From: Neobacillus sp. PS3-40
GTDB taxonomy: Bacteria; Bacillota; Bacilli; Bacillales; Cytobacillaceae
Length of the DNA stretch: 64,000 nt
Assembly (NCBI RefSeq): GCF_030915485.1
Contig: NZ_CP133266.1
Coordinates: forward strand, 1,674,001 to 1,738,000
Reading direction: 5' to 3'
A program made the position numbers and the translations under genes. Positions 34,943 to 43,894 of the stretch are shown piece after piece (positions within the stretch are counted from its first letter, which is position 1; the number at the start of each line of letters is the position of its first letter). Under the pieces are notes generated by a model. That model made no database searches, was not told the origin of the DNA, and saw only the letters and a program-made list of their open reading frames with translations.

Positions 34943-36370
34943 TTATGCTGCAGATTTCTCTTTTTGGTTTATTTCCAATCTTCTTCTTTTTGCAACCGGC
35001 CCGTAAAATAGAATTCCACTTAGAATTAATCCCATTCCATAAGCGAATGTTTTAATATCAGACGTTCCAGAAATAATAACCCATACGGAATAAATAGTTG
35101 CAAGTAATGCGATGATCCCATCGGTAATACGCGATCTTTCACCTTTGTATGTTTCCCCAGTTATCACTAATTTGAGTTGATAAATAGACGAAATAAAATA
35201 GGGGACAAGGTAAGATAATGTTGCAATAACAATAACAAAATCAAATGCTTGTGAAATTGATTTTGAAACAGTTGAAAAGATAAATAACTGTGCTATACCG
35301 TTTGTTACAATTAAAGAAAACAAGGGTAAGCCTTTTTTATTTTCTTTTAAGAAGGCTGGCAAGAATACATTCTGCTTAGCTGCTTGATAAGGAACCTCAG
35401 CACTTAACATTATCCAGCCTATAGTTGAACCGAATAAGCTAATTAATCCAACTGCAGCTAGTACTTTTCCGCCAATTGGTCCTAAAATAGTTTGAATCGC
35501 ATCGATTAATGGTTTGTCAGAATGGATCAATGTATTTTGACTTAACATCCCCATTACGAGGGTACTAATTCCAATATAAATCACGATGGAAATAAGTAAG
35601 CCAATAATGGTTGCTCTTTTCACATCCGCCTGTTTCTTGGCACGAGTTGCAAACACAACCGCCGATTCTACCCCAACAAATGCCCATAAGGTGTTAATAG
35701 CTGCATGGTTTACTTGCTTCATAACCCCCATTGCATGTCCAGCATCATCAACCCGTGTTGCTAAAAATGGAAGCATATTTGTTTTTTGGAAAGCAAATAG
35801 ACCTACAATTATGAATAAGAAAAATCCAATTACTTTTGCAGCAGTTGCTATAAAATTTAACCTTCCGGCGTTTTCCATTCCACGTAAAATGATAAGATGT
35901 GTTCCCCATAGAAGTAGTGTACAAACGATAAATGTTAATCCATTCCCAACTTTTAAGGTGAACCCACCAATTGAAAACCATTTGGCCCCGCTTGTTAAGA
36001 TCGGGAAGAAAGTTGATAAATACCCAGCAAAAGTGGTAATGATTGCAACATTTCCTGCCATGTTACCGATCCAATATCCCCAGGAAGACATAAAGCCAGT
36101 TAATGTGGAGGCTTGAGAGCCCTGCTTAAACAATTCTTTTGCATAAATTTGAGGGCCTCCTGTTAACATTGGCTTTCTTAATGCCAAATTACCAAAGACT
36201 AGTGCTAATAACAATGCTCCGAGTCCTGTCAACACCCAAGCTAATAATACGCCAGCGGGGCTTGCTGCTTCTGATAAAGAACGTGGAAGCATAAAAATTC
36301 CTGAACCAACCATATTTCCAACAACCAAAGCCGTTAAAATCCAGATACCTAATTTATTTGATTTACTCAT
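34943..36370 (-). CDS. Amino-acid permease, basic amino acid/polyamine antiporter type
   Basis: The 475 residues have about 12 membrane segments and the APC-superfamily start ALVVGNMVGSGIFMLPRSLSEAASPAG. The region WAFVGVESAVVFATRAKKQADVKRATIIG is the conserved loop of the arginine/ornithine (ArcD-like) antiporter branch. The substrate is likely a basic amino acid or polyamine, but no arginine-pathway gene is near. It is a single gene with its own terminator. Confidence 0.85.
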   Translation of the reverse strand: MSKSNKLGIWILTALVVGNMVGSGIFMLPRSLSEAASPAGVLLAWVLTGLGALLLALVFGNLALRKPMLTGGPQIYAKELFKQGSQASTLTGFMSSWGYWIGNMAGNVAIITTFAGYLSTFFPILTSGAKWFSIGGFTLKVGNGLTFIVCTLLLWGTHLIILRGMENAGRLNFIATAAKVIGFFLFIIVGLFAFQKTNMLPFLATRVDDAGHAMGVMKQVNHAAINTLWAFVGVESAVVFATRAKKQADVKRATIIGLLISIVIYIGISTLVMGMLSQNTLIHSDKPLIDAIQTILGPIGGKVLAAVGLISLFGSTIGWIMLSAEVPYQAAKQNVFLPAFLKENKKGLPLFSLIVTNGIAQLFIFSTVSKSISQAFDFVIVIATLSYLVPYFISSIYQLKLVITGETYKGERSRITDGIIALLATIYSVWVIISGTSDIKTFAYGMGLILSGILFYGPVAKRRRLEINQKEKSAA

Positions 36371-36513
36371 TGAAGAGTTCTCCCTTCATGTCCTTATAAC
36401 CAATATGGATTGTATAATAAAAATTCCTTTATTAGAATAAGTCCCTGTATACCCTGTGTCAATGGGAAATTTTAATATGATAAAGTAGTAGAGAAATAAA
36501 CTGTCAGGGTAGT

Positions 36514-36566
36514 AAACGCGATGATCTCGAGGGAGGCGATGATTAGGCGTAGTTGCCTTCTGCTTA
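36514..36566 (+). repeat. Fragment of repeat family R
   Basis: Only the first and middle hairpin parts remain (GGCGATGATTAGGCGTAGTTGCC), with similarity to copies at 2531 and 21515. It lies between the APC gene and the small membrane-protein gene. Confidence 0.5.
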
Positions 36567-36567
36567 A

Positions 36568-36598
36568 CAAAAAAAAGGATGGTCACTTTTCCACCATC
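36568..36598 (-). terminator. Terminator overlapping the end of the small membrane-protein gene
   Basis: GATGGT/ACCATC with a loop of 9, followed by CTTTTTTTTG on the minus strand; the hairpin includes the last codons of the gene. Confidence 0.75.
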
Positions 36599-37104
36599 GC
36601 ATTTCTAAAACCATCAATTTGCTTATATTTTTCTTCTTCATTATTTAAGAGGGTATGGCCATATTTAGGCATCATCTGATAATATTCTTTTTTCGTCGTT
36701 GAAACAGCAAACAGGTATATTTGACCTTCTTTCAATAGGTGTTCCTTTTCATACCTAAGCAAATAAAGTTTTCCATTCTTTTTATAGTATCCACCTAGTT
36801 GATTAATTAGGATGTCATCACCTAGCAATGCACCTTTAATATTTTGCGTAATGCGAACAGAAAACTGGGTATTGGGCTGACCGGTATACTCCTTACTCCC
36901 ACTTTTTTTGACCACTTCTCCGATAAAAATATAATCAACAGCCTTACTCAGTTTTCGCTTATCATGATAGTCATCTTTGTATGTAAAGTGTTTATTTACG
37001 ATTATTGCTGAACTTTTTAGGTCCAAAAAGGTTGTATAATACTTTGTTAAAAAAAGCCCTAGTCCTAAACATATAATAATCAAAAAATAGATATTTCGCT
37101 TCAG
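36583..37104 (-). CDS. Membrane-anchored extracellular protein, unknown; probable CTG start
   Basis: The protein is about 173 residues: one N-terminal membrane anchor (IYFLIIICLGLGLFL) and an extracellular domain (FIGEVVKKSG ... FSVRITQNIKGALLGDDILINQLGGYYKKNGKLYLLRY), which looks like a small beta-rich domain. No ATG exists near the start. TTG at 37083 has no ribosome binding site and would cut into the membrane helix. CTG at 37104 lies 6 bases after GAGGTGG and yields the natural N-terminus LKRNIYFLIII. I do not recognise a named family. It stands alone downstream of nadE. Confidence 0.7.
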   Translation of the reverse strand: MKRNIYFLIIICLGLGLFLTKYYTTFLDLKSSAIIVNKHFTYKDDYHDKRKLSKAVDYIFIGEVVKKSGSKEYTGQPNTQFSVRITQNIKGALLGDDILINQLGGYYKKNGKLYLLRYEKEHLLKEGQIYLFAVSTTKKEYYQMMPKYGHTLLNNEEEKYKQIDGFRNAMVEK

Positions 37105-37202
37105 GGGTATCCACCTCTTCCTTTGGAGTTTCCTTTTCTTCCAATTATATCTGGCTGTATTTCTGTTTTTCGTTGTAGGTTGTGACGCTTTATGGAACTT
37201 TT

Positions 37203-37244
37203 TAAGCTAATCAGAATTTATGGATATAAATTCTGATTAGCTTA
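37203..37244. repeat. Isolated 3' hairpin of repeat family R
   Basis: A perfect 19-bp stem (TAAGCTAATCAGAATTTAT with its complement, loop GGAT) is identical in its core to the 3' hairpins of the full R copies. It may act as an added terminator, since A/T-runs flank it on both sides. Confidence 0.7.
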
Positions 37245-37281
37245 AAAAAAAACGAGGAGAGAACATAAACTGTCTCTCCTC
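37245..37281 (-). terminator. Terminator of nadE
   Basis: GAGGAGAGA/TCTCTCCTC with a loop of about 10, followed by a run of T on the minus strand. Confidence 0.85.
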
Positions 37282-37288
37282 ATCATCG

Positions 37289-38110
37289 TTATTTCCACCA
37301 ACTATCAAACATGGTGGTTGGAAGCCTACGCTTGTGTTCAGTTAGGAGATACCGCTTTTCTATTTTAGCAGCAATTTCCTCTGAAACATCTTTCCCTTCA
37401 AGATAATCATCAAGTTCATCATAAGTTATTCCTAGTTCAGTCTCATCGGCCTGCCCTGGTTTATGATCTAAAAGATCTGCGGTAGGTACTTTTAAATATA
37501 AGCGTTCATCTGCACCAAGCTCTTTCAGCAATGCTTTTCCCTGGCGCTTCGTTAAGCCTGACAACGGAAGGATATCAGCACCTCCATCTCCGTATTTAGT
37601 ATAAAAACCAGTAACTGCTTCAGCTGCATGATCTGTACCAATCACAAGAAGGCCTTCCATGCCGCCAACTGCATATTGGGCAATCATCCTCATCCTCGCC
37701 TTAACATTTCCTTTTTGATAATCACTTAAAGGCTTTTCTTGAAAAATACGGTTGTATTCCGTTTGAACATCATCAACTGCTTCTTTAATATTAAAGGATG
37801 TTGACCGATCCGCTTGAATAAAATGTAGTGACTTTTGTGCATCATCTTCATCCTGCTGAACCCCATATGGAAGACGCACCGCGATAAATAATGCATCATT
37901 TCCTTCACTGCGAAGCTCTTCAACAGCGAGTTGGGCTAGGCGCCCTGCTAGCGTGGAGTCTTGGCCACCGCTTATTCCTAAAACATATCCTCTGGCTTTT
38001 GTTTTAACTAAATAATTTTTTAAAAAGTCGATTCGTTTTCGAATCTCTTCTTTTGGTTGAATCGTAGGACTGATATTCAAATCCTTCATAATCTGTTTTT
38101 GTAAACTCAT
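37289..38110 (-). CDS. nadE: NH3-dependent NAD synthetase
   Basis: The enzyme amidates deamido-NAD to NAD using ammonia and ATP. The 273 residues match the short, ammonia-dependent form without a glutaminase domain. The PP-loop is visible as [19 protein letters not shown] near residues 41-59, with [49 protein letters not shown], and the C-terminal [14 protein letters not shown]. It appears to be a single gene with its own terminator. Confidence 0.97.
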   Translation of the reverse strand: MSLQKQIMKDLNISPTIQPKEEIRKRIDFLKNYLVKTKARGYVLGISGGQDSTLAGRLAQLAVEELRSEGNDALFIAVRLPYGVQQDEDDAQKSLHFIQADRSTSFNIKEAVDDVQTEYNRIFQEKPLSDYQKGNVKARMRMIAQYAVGGMEGLLVIGTDHAAEAVTGFYTKYGDGGADILPLSGLTKRQGKALLKELGADERLYLKVPTADLLDHKPGQADETELGITYDELDDYLEGKDVSEEIAAKIEKRYLLTEHKRRLPTTMFDSWWK

Positions 38111-38264
38111 TTTTCAACCTCCTGATCTTCATTTATATATGTAATTTACCATAAGTCGTTTGAATAATCATAAATAACCCTTTACTTATACTTTTTCATT
38201 AGGGTCATGAAACTATACGAAGCAACATTATTATCTATATAATATAAAAAGGAGGTTGTATGGA

Positions 38265-38480
38265 ATGGAATGCTCTATTAATATTGGGAATTTTAAGGTG
38301 ATTTCGATTACAAATAATGCAAATATTAATTTTCAGTCCACCTTCCAGAACAGCCATACAGCTAATTCCACCATAATTGGCGGTTGTTTTAATTTCGGTG
38401 ATTATTGCACTAATTCTTGTACACAGGATAATCAATCGAGTGGTATCGGAGTTCCAAAGAGCGAAAACAGTCAATTGTAG
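38265..38480 (+). CDS. GerPA/GerPF-type spore germination protein
   Basis: The 71 residues begin with a short beta segment (INIGNFKVISITNNANINF), then a Ser/Asn/Thr-rich middle and the closing GGCFNFGDYC. This layout matches small GerPA/GerPF-family proteins, in which GG-x-NxGD is conserved. AAGGAGG lies 9 bases before the ATG; the open frame extends upstream to a TTG without meaning. GerP proteins allow germinants to pass the coat. It is a lone gene, unlike the six-gene gerP operon, so it resembles the extra YpzD-type members. Confidence 0.75.
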   Translation: MECSINIGNFKVISITNNANINFQSTFQNSHTANSTIIGGCFNFGDYCTNSCTQDNQSSGIGVPKSENSQL

Positions 38481-38566
38481 CTTCTTATTATTTTTTGTTT
38501 ATAGATCTATTTTCTTGTAAAAAATAGTCCAGTAAACACAGTAGGGTTTTTAATTATGGAGGGATC

Positions 38567-39091
38567 ATGATAAATATGGATGCAAAAACATGCAATGAGT
38601 CTAGGGTAGTAAGAACAAGTAGGGTTTTCCCAAATGATGTAAATAACCACAATACATTATTTGGTGGAAAACTGATGAGTGATGTTGACATGATCGCCTC
38701 AATTACAGCACAGAGACATTCTAGGAGAGATTGCGTTACAGCATCAACCGATTCTGTTGACTTTCTAAGTCCGATCACACCCGAAAATTCCGTCTGCTTT
38801 GAATCGTTCGTGACATGGACAGGCACTTCTTCCATGGAGGTTTTTGTAAAAATAATTGCAGAAAATCTTAAAACAGGCGCTAGAAAAATTGCTGCCACCG
38901 CCTTTCTAACTTTTGTGGCTTTAGATGATCAAGGAAAACCAGCAAGAATACCTAAAGTCATCCCTGAAACGGAAGAAGAAATAAAGCTTCATGAAACTGG
39001 ACAAGAACGTGCAGAAATGCGAAAAGTACATCGAAAGAACAGTAAAGAATTAGCAACCCATTTTACAACCACCAAACCATGGGAAAAATAA
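38567..39091 (+). CDS. ykhA: Hotdog-fold acyl-CoA thioesterase (YkhA-like)
   Basis: The 174 residues carry the BFIT/YkhA-type thioesterase pattern: VFPNDVNNHNTLFGGKLMSDVDMIASITAQRHSRRDCVTASTDSVDFLSPI (residues about 20-70), with the active-site Asn/Asp in NNHNTLFGG. It hydrolyses medium- or long-chain acyl-CoA by family inference. GGAGGG precedes the ATG. It is a single gene convergent with a serine hydrolase gene. Confidence 0.9.
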   Translation: MINMDAKTCNESRVVRTSRVFPNDVNNHNTLFGGKLMSDVDMIASITAQRHSRRDCVTASTDSVDFLSPITPENSVCFESFVTWTGTSSMEVFVKIIAENLKTGARKIAATAFLTFVALDDQGKPARIPKVIPETEEEIKLHETGQERAEMRKVHRKNSKELATHFTTTKPWEK

Positions 39092-39229
39092 AAAGAGCAA
39101 GCCCCGCAACTAGTTGCGAAACGTGCAGTGAACTAGTTTAGACAGGACGAACTAACCGTGGAGCTGGGTTACTTGCGCTAGACAATTCTCATTGTTCACC
39201 TACTGTATAAATTCCGACAGATAATAAAA

Positions 39230-39268
39230 CCTCAAAATCCCCATTTCATTTAGACTGGGATTTTGAGG
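39230..39268. terminator. Bidirectional terminator between the thioesterase and serine hydrolase genes
   Basis: CCTCAAAATCCC pairs perfectly with GGGATTTTGAGG around a loop of 15, with T-rich tracts on both strands. Confidence 0.85.
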
Positions 39269-40353
39269 TTTATTAATTTATGGATTTCACGTAATGTTTT
39301 ATGGATATTAATAGTTTTATCACGAACATTCAGTAGTATCGCAATCGAAGTTTTATCTTTATAAAGAGCATGAATCGACTCAAAACCGCCAAGAACTCCC
39401 CTGCTTAAAAAAACATTCCCATTATTATAAAATCCAAGCCCATATTTTGATTTAGATCTTGGTGTTACCATTTCCTTTAAGCTTTTATTCGAAACCAGAT
39501 TACCGTTAAGTAATGATTGATCAAACAATGATAAATCATAAGCAGTTGAATAAATATCCCCGCAACCAAACAATAAAGGAATAGTAAAGTTGCCGACTCT
39601 AAGCAACTGTTGACCTTGTTTCATATACCCAACTGAATTATACGGAACAGTGTAACTACGGGTAATAAATCCAGACGCCCCCATGTTCGCCTTATCAAAT
39701 ATATTGAATTGAATATAATCATGTAGAGGCATACCTGCAACCTTTTCAACAATATAACCAAGGACCATATAATTGGCATCTCTATACTCCCATTTTGTCC
39801 CTGGCCGGAAGGTGACATGTCTTTTTTTAATTTCTCTTATTAAATCTTGTGGCCGCGAGTCCCTTGTATGCCAAATTGGATTTTGAATGCCTGAGGTATG
39901 GGATAATAGATGGATTAGTTTAATTCTTTTCCCATTTGGAAAATGCGGAATATATTTTGAAACAGGGTCTTCTATATTTAATTTTCCTTTTTCCTGAAGT
40001 TGCATAATACTTGTGGCAACAAATGCTTTGGTAATAGAACCGATTGGATAGGTAGTAGAAGACTGATTCCTCTTCCTATTTTTAAAAGATGAATAGCCAA
40101 CACCCTCATTAAAAATGATTCTATTATCGTTTATTACAGCCACACTTCCGTTTATATGATGTGAAAGTAAATATTCGGTGACTTTTGTTTGAATAAGCTT
40201 TTCTTTACTAACAGGATGAACCGTCTTTTTTTCAAGGTGAGTATAAACAACATTTTTAGGATGGAGAGAATGTCTATTACCAATGGTTCCAGCATTTTGA
40301 CAGCCAACTAGTCCTGTAAGAAAAATAGTAATTAACAAAAATTTATATTTCAC
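39250..40353 (-). CDS. Beta-lactamase-family serine hydrolase, lipoprotein
   Basis: This is a penicillin-binding-protein-like serine hydrolase anchored outside the membrane. It has a lipobox LVGC near residue 18, the SxxK motif in YPIGSITKAF near residue 106, and the Tyr-x-Asn motif in WEYRDANYMVLGYIVE near residue 192. The third motif (KTG-type) is not clear; GGFES near the C-terminus could replace it. The start is taken as GTG at 40353 after GGTGG; ATG at 40365 lacks such a site. D-aminopeptidase or esterase activity is possible. It is a single gene. Confidence 0.85.
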   Translation of the reverse strand: MKYKFLLITIFLTGLVGCQNAGTIGNRHSLHPKNVVYTHLEKKTVHPVSKEKLIQTKVTEYLLSHHINGSVAVINDNRIIFNEGVGYSSFKNRKRNQSSTTYPIGSITKAFVATSIMQLQEKGKLNIEDPVSKYIPHFPNGKRIKLIHLLSHTSGIQNPIWHTRDSRPQDLIREIKKRHVTFRPGTKWEYRDANYMVLGYIVEKVAGMPLHDYIQFNIFDKANMGASGFITRSYTVPYNSVGYMKQGQQLLRVGNFTIPLLFGCGDIYSTAYDLSLFDQSLLNGNLVSNKSLKEMVTPRSKSKYGLGFYNNGNVFLSRGVLGGFESIHALYKDKTSIAILLNVRDKTINIHKTLREIHKLINLKIPV

Positions 40354-40411
40354 TTTTTCCACCATCTTTTGGTTGTAATATGATAATCGGGCTATTTATT
40401 CTTTTTTCGCA

Positions 40412-41365
40412 TTACTTCTTCCACGTGACTATTTCATCTTCTTCATCAAATTCAATAATCACATCAACAACACCTTTTTCCGCCATGATTTTTTCTTCCA
40501 AACGGTCTTTAATGTCATCAGCCGCGGCAACTGTTAGCTTTGGATCAACTTCTATTTCTATTTCTACATGGAGGTCTTCTCCTTCTTTGATGACTGTAAT
40601 CCCTTGAATATCCTTTACATCGGGGTCCTCCATTACCAAATTTCCTATTTTCTGCTCCATTTCTTCATCTGCTTGACCGATTACCCCTGCAGCGTTATCC
40701 AAAAACACTTTACCGACCACAAAGAACATCATTGCTCCAATTAAGACTGAGGCAATGCCCTCCGCCTGATGAAATACTGTGAAATGGGCGAGAATGACAG
40801 AAATAATAGCCAACAAACCTCCAATAGTAGCAACCAGATCCTCCATAAAGACTAGCTTCGTTGCCGGTTTCGCTCTCCCTAAATTTGCAAGGCTTTGAAC
40901 GAATAGATCGATTCCCCTCGTATGAATCTCACAATCATGTAAGATTTCCTTCATTGCTCTAAAAAGGACGAAGGATTCGAGGATTGTTGCAGCAACAAGC
41001 ACGACAATATTTAAGATAAATCCCTTCGATTCAGTTGGATCGATAATATGGTGATAACCCTCTTTAATCGTTTCAAATGCCATGATTCCAACAATTAAAA
41101 CTGCGCCTAAAAGAACAAGGTTGACCAGTCGGCCAAAACCATTCGGAAAACGTTCGGTAGGGGCCTTTTTACTTAAAGCCGATCCCATAAAAACAAAAAA
41201 CTGGTTCGCTGTATCTCCTAGACTATGCATCGTTTCAGCAAACATCGCCACATTCCCGGTATATGTATAGGCAACACCCTTTATAATGGCAATAACCGCA
41301 TTGACAATTGCCGCAAGCAAAGCGGATTTATTCCCTTTTTTTAACAATACCATTAATTCTCTCAT
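40412..41365 (-). CDS. Cation diffusion facilitator transporter
   Basis: The 317 residues have six membrane segments and a cytoplasmic C-terminal domain of about 90 residues. The metal-binding motif HSLGD is in segment II (FAETMHSLGDTANQFF), and a second Asp/His pair may lie in segment V (LVFMEDLVATIGG). Members export divalent ions such as Zn, Mn or Fe; the metal cannot be told. The ATG at 41365 follows AAAGGAGATCCT; the ATG at 41380 is inside that leader. Confidence 0.92.
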   Translation of the reverse strand: MRELMVLLKKGNKSALLAAIVNAVIAIIKGVAYTYTGNVAMFAETMHSLGDTANQFFVFMGSALSKKAPTERFPNGFGRLVNLVLLGAVLIVGIMAFETIKEGYHHIIDPTESKGFILNIVVLVAATILESFVLFRAMKEILHDCEIHTRGIDLFVQSLANLGRAKPATKLVFMEDLVATIGGLLAIISVILAHFTVFHQAEGIASVLIGAMMFFVVGKVFLDNAAGVIGQADEEMEQKIGNLVMEDPDVKDIQGITVIKEGEDLHVEIEIEVDPKLTVAAADDIKDRLEEKIMAEKGVVDVIIEFDEEDEIVTWKK

Positions 41366-41523
41366 AGGATCTCCTTTCATCCTTACTACTTATACTATTT
41401 TCTAAAAAGGTCAGAATCATGAAATTTAAATGAATAAATTAAGACAAAAAAAATTAAGGCGTTTAGCATAGTTCCCGACCGTGAAAACAAAAAATTCAGC
41501 ATTATTCATTAACAATGCCATTG

Positions 41524-41546
41524 TAAAGAAAACTCGCTGATTAGCG
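41524..41546 (+). repeat. 5' fragment of repeat family R
   Basis: AAAGAAAACTCGCTGATTAGCG is the first arm of family R. It runs into the terminator that follows, as if the terminator had replaced the rest of the element. Confidence 0.5.
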
Positions 41547-41581
41547 AAAAGAAGTCTGCCAATTAAGCAGACTTCTTTTCG
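41545..41581. terminator. Terminator of the double-GNAT gene
   Basis: A perfect 15-bp stem (CGAAAAGAAGTCTGC with its complement, loop of 7) just after the stop, bordered by T-rich sequence. Confidence 0.88.
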
Positions 41582-41586
41582 TTAGT

Positions 41587-42411
41587 TTATCGTTTATACT
41601 CATAATAATCCTGTGAATGGTAGGCCCTGAAGCCACAAGATTCATAGAGCCTCAATGCGTGGGCATTTTTTGCTTCAACCTCTAAAAAAATCGGATATCC
41701 TTCCTGATTTTCTTTTATAATCACATTGGCTAAAACATTTCTCCCAATTCCTTTTCCCTGATATTCAGGAAAAATGGCGAATCCATAAATCCATGCTTCC
41801 CCATTGGAATGCGAAACGCGGATTTTCCCAACCGTCTTGTTATCTTTTTCAATCATAAAATACTCTTGTTCATCCGCTCGTCTGCCTTGCGAACGATACT
41901 TTCTTGCATCATCTTCATTAAGTCCAAAGCACTGCACATCTAATTGAACTTCATCCTCAAAATCTTTCTCTGTTGATGGCCTTAGTGTAACTGTACCATC
42001 TCCTACCAATTTCGTTTCTTCCCATTGCATTTGATATTCACTAATAGAATAATTACAGGAAACATTTTGTAGAAATCCTTTTGCAGTGTGCGAATTGGAA
42101 GGGGCATTTAAAAGTACTTCCGTAAATTTTTGCGTCTCGATTAATGTATTAACCTTTGAAAAGAGCTTCGAAAAAATCCCTTTCCTGCGGTAACTTGGCT
42201 TTACCATTCCACAAAGTTCAGCCTTATTGCCAAACCGGTAGACGCCTAGGAACCCAACAAGCCTTCCATCTTCGTAATGGTAGAGATGCCCCATTTCCTC
42301 ATCGCTCGGATTCCTTAGCATACTCCAATTCAATTTCAATTGAATTAGATCCTCAGCTTCACATTCCTTTTGTAGCTCTTCTATCTCGTTTAACTGTTGA
42401 TTTGTTAGCAT
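41587..42411 (-). CDS. Tandem GNAT-family acetyltransferase
   Basis: Two acetyltransferase domains are fused in 274 residues. The first (about 1-135) has the acetyl-CoA loop in CGMVKPSYRRKGIFSKLF, and the second (about 145-274) has IFPEYQGKGIGRNVLANVI with VEAKNAHALRLYESCGFRAY at its end. One of the domains in such fusions is often non-catalytic. The acceptor substrate is unknown. It is a single gene. Confidence 0.88.
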   Translation of the reverse strand: MLTNQQLNEIEELQKECEAEDLIQLKLNWSMLRNPSDEEMGHLYHYEDGRLVGFLGVYRFGNKAELCGMVKPSYRRKGIFSKLFSKVNTLIETQKFTEVLLNAPSNSHTAKGFLQNVSCNYSISEYQMQWEETKLVGDGTVTLRPSTEKDFEDEVQLDVQCFGLNEDDARKYRSQGRRADEQEYFMIEKDNKTVGKIRVSHSNGEAWIYGFAIFPEYQGKGIGRNVLANVIIKENQEGYPIFLEVEAKNAHALRLYESCGFRAYHSQDYYEYKR

Positions 42412-42496
42412 TTATACCTCCTAATGAAATGGCTTATCATCTAATGAATTCGACCTTTTCATTGGGATTCCTTTTTTTATACACCATCTACAAGTT

Positions 42497-42724
42497 CTAC
42501 CGTAGGATGAGGTACATCTGATTATTTCGCCCACTTTTTTCTTCGTCTGATGCCAAATCATATTTTTTCAACAAATGGAACACTTGATTTAAGATATCCT
42601 GTGTATGTTCTTTTTCAAAAAACGATTTAAATAAAGATGTCAACTCATCTGGTAAAAAGGTAGCTTGTGATTCAAATTTATTTTTGACATCATCATGTGA
42701 ATGATTCACTTTGCATTCGCTCAT
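42497..42724 (-). CDS. Small hypothetical protein, 75 residues
   Basis: The protein is soluble, acidic and helical (FLPDELTSLFKSFFEKEHTQDILNQVFHLLKKYDLASDEEK), with a His pair near the N-terminus. AAGGGGG lies 7 bases before the ATG, which supports translation. I do not recognise a family. It lies between an acetyltransferase gene and an AI-2E-family gene, both on the same strand. Confidence 0.65.
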   Translation of the reverse strand: MSECKVNHSHDDVKNKFESQATFLPDELTSLFKSFFEKEHTQDILNQVFHLLKKYDLASDEEKSGRNNQMYLILR

Positions 42725-42782
42725 CAAAAAACCCCCTTTGTTTATCCCATTTAGGATAACAGAACTTCTTCAATTTGAAAAT

Positions 42783-42814
42783 AAATCCCCCATCCTTAAC
42801 AAGAATAGGGGATT
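42783..42814 (-). terminator. Terminator of the AI-2E-family gene
   Basis: AAATCCCC and GGGGATTT pair around a loop with a weaker inner stem, and a T-rich tract follows on the minus strand. Confidence 0.75.
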
Positions 42815-42819
42815 TGACC

Positions 42820-43833
42820 TTATTTGATTTTATTTTGATCTGTTACTTCTAGTACATCTAACAAAAATACGAAAATGGGAATACCTACAATAAGTCCCCA
42901 AATTCCAAAAAAGTGCTCTGAAAAGATTAATACGACAAAAGTATAAAAAACAGGTAAATTGGTTTTGGAGGACATTAAATTCGGATTCAATATATAGGCT
43001 TCGATCCCGTGAATTACGGCAATCGCAATCGCAATATAAAGGACCTTTATTAAACCACCAATGCTATAAGCGATAATAGCAAGAGGAATAAATGAAAGAA
43101 TAACGCCCGCAACTGGAATGAGCCCTAACAAAAAAATCATGATGGACAGCCCGACTAGCTGTGGGAACCCCAAAATCCACAGTGAAACGGTTGTTAAAGT
43201 ACAGTTTACGACAGCAATGATTAGTTGTGCTTCAATGACCTTTCCAAACGTTGTTGCAAATTTTTGTGCGAAAAATTCAATCTCATTGTAAATAGATGCA
43301 ATTTTGCTCTGTTTAAATTTACGTGTAAATAGGATTAATCCTGGTTTTTCAAGCAAGAAGAACAGACTTAGCAGTAAGGACAAAAGGACCTGTAAGCTTA
43401 CCTTACTAATATCCGTAAAATACCTGATTAAAAATGTAAAGCCTTGTTCCAAATAATTGGATATTTGAACTTTTTCAAAGCGGTTGAAAAGATAATTTAA
43501 AACGATATTATCATGCTTTGCTGCATAAAAGGCAGTTAATTGTTTGATTAATTCTCTAATTTCACTTGCGATTAATGGCAGATATTTTACGAGCGCAATT
43601 GAAAGCAGACCGACAATTAATGCATATAAAATCACAACAATCAGCTTACGGTTTAGCGGAATTCTCTCCGATACAAATTTCGTTAACCGATTCATTAAAA
43701 ATGTAAAAATAAATGTAAGCAAGATAAAGTTAATCATATCTTTTAATAAATACAGAACTATTGAAATCAACACAAATATTAATATTCGTTTGAACCCACT
43801 ACTTTGCCAAAATTTAGTCATCATGCGTATCAA
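42820..43833 (-). CDS. AI-2E family transporter
   Basis: The 337 residues show seven or eight membrane segments with the usual long helical section in the middle (residues about 95-150). The conserved end pattern GIEAYILNPNLMSSKTNLPVFYTFVVLIFSEHFFGIWGLIVGIPIFVFL assigns it to the PerM/YdbI-type family. Some members are Na/H antiporters, others possible autoinducer-2 exporters. The TTG at 43833 follows GGAG at five bases; an ATG three codons later is the other possible start. Confidence 0.88.
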   Translation of the reverse strand: MIRMMTKFWQSSGFKRILIFVLISIVLYLLKDMINFILLTFIFTFLMNRLTKFVSERIPLNRKLIVVILYALIVGLLSIALVKYLPLIASEIRELIKQLTAFYAAKHDNIVLNYLFNRFEKVQISNYLEQGFTFLIRYFTDISKVSLQVLLSLLLSLFFLLEKPGLILFTRKFKQSKIASIYNEIEFFAQKFATTFGKVIEAQLIIAVVNCTLTTVSLWILGFPQLVGLSIMIFLLGLIPVAGVILSFIPLAIIAYSIGGLIKVLYIAIAIAVIHGIEAYILNPNLMSSKTNLPVFYTFVVLIFSEHFFGIWGLIVGIPIFVFLLDVLEVTDQNKIK

Positions 43834-43894
43834 TCAAACTCCATTACGATCATATTTTAAAACATTTTAATGTTTTCTATTATAGCAAATTTGG

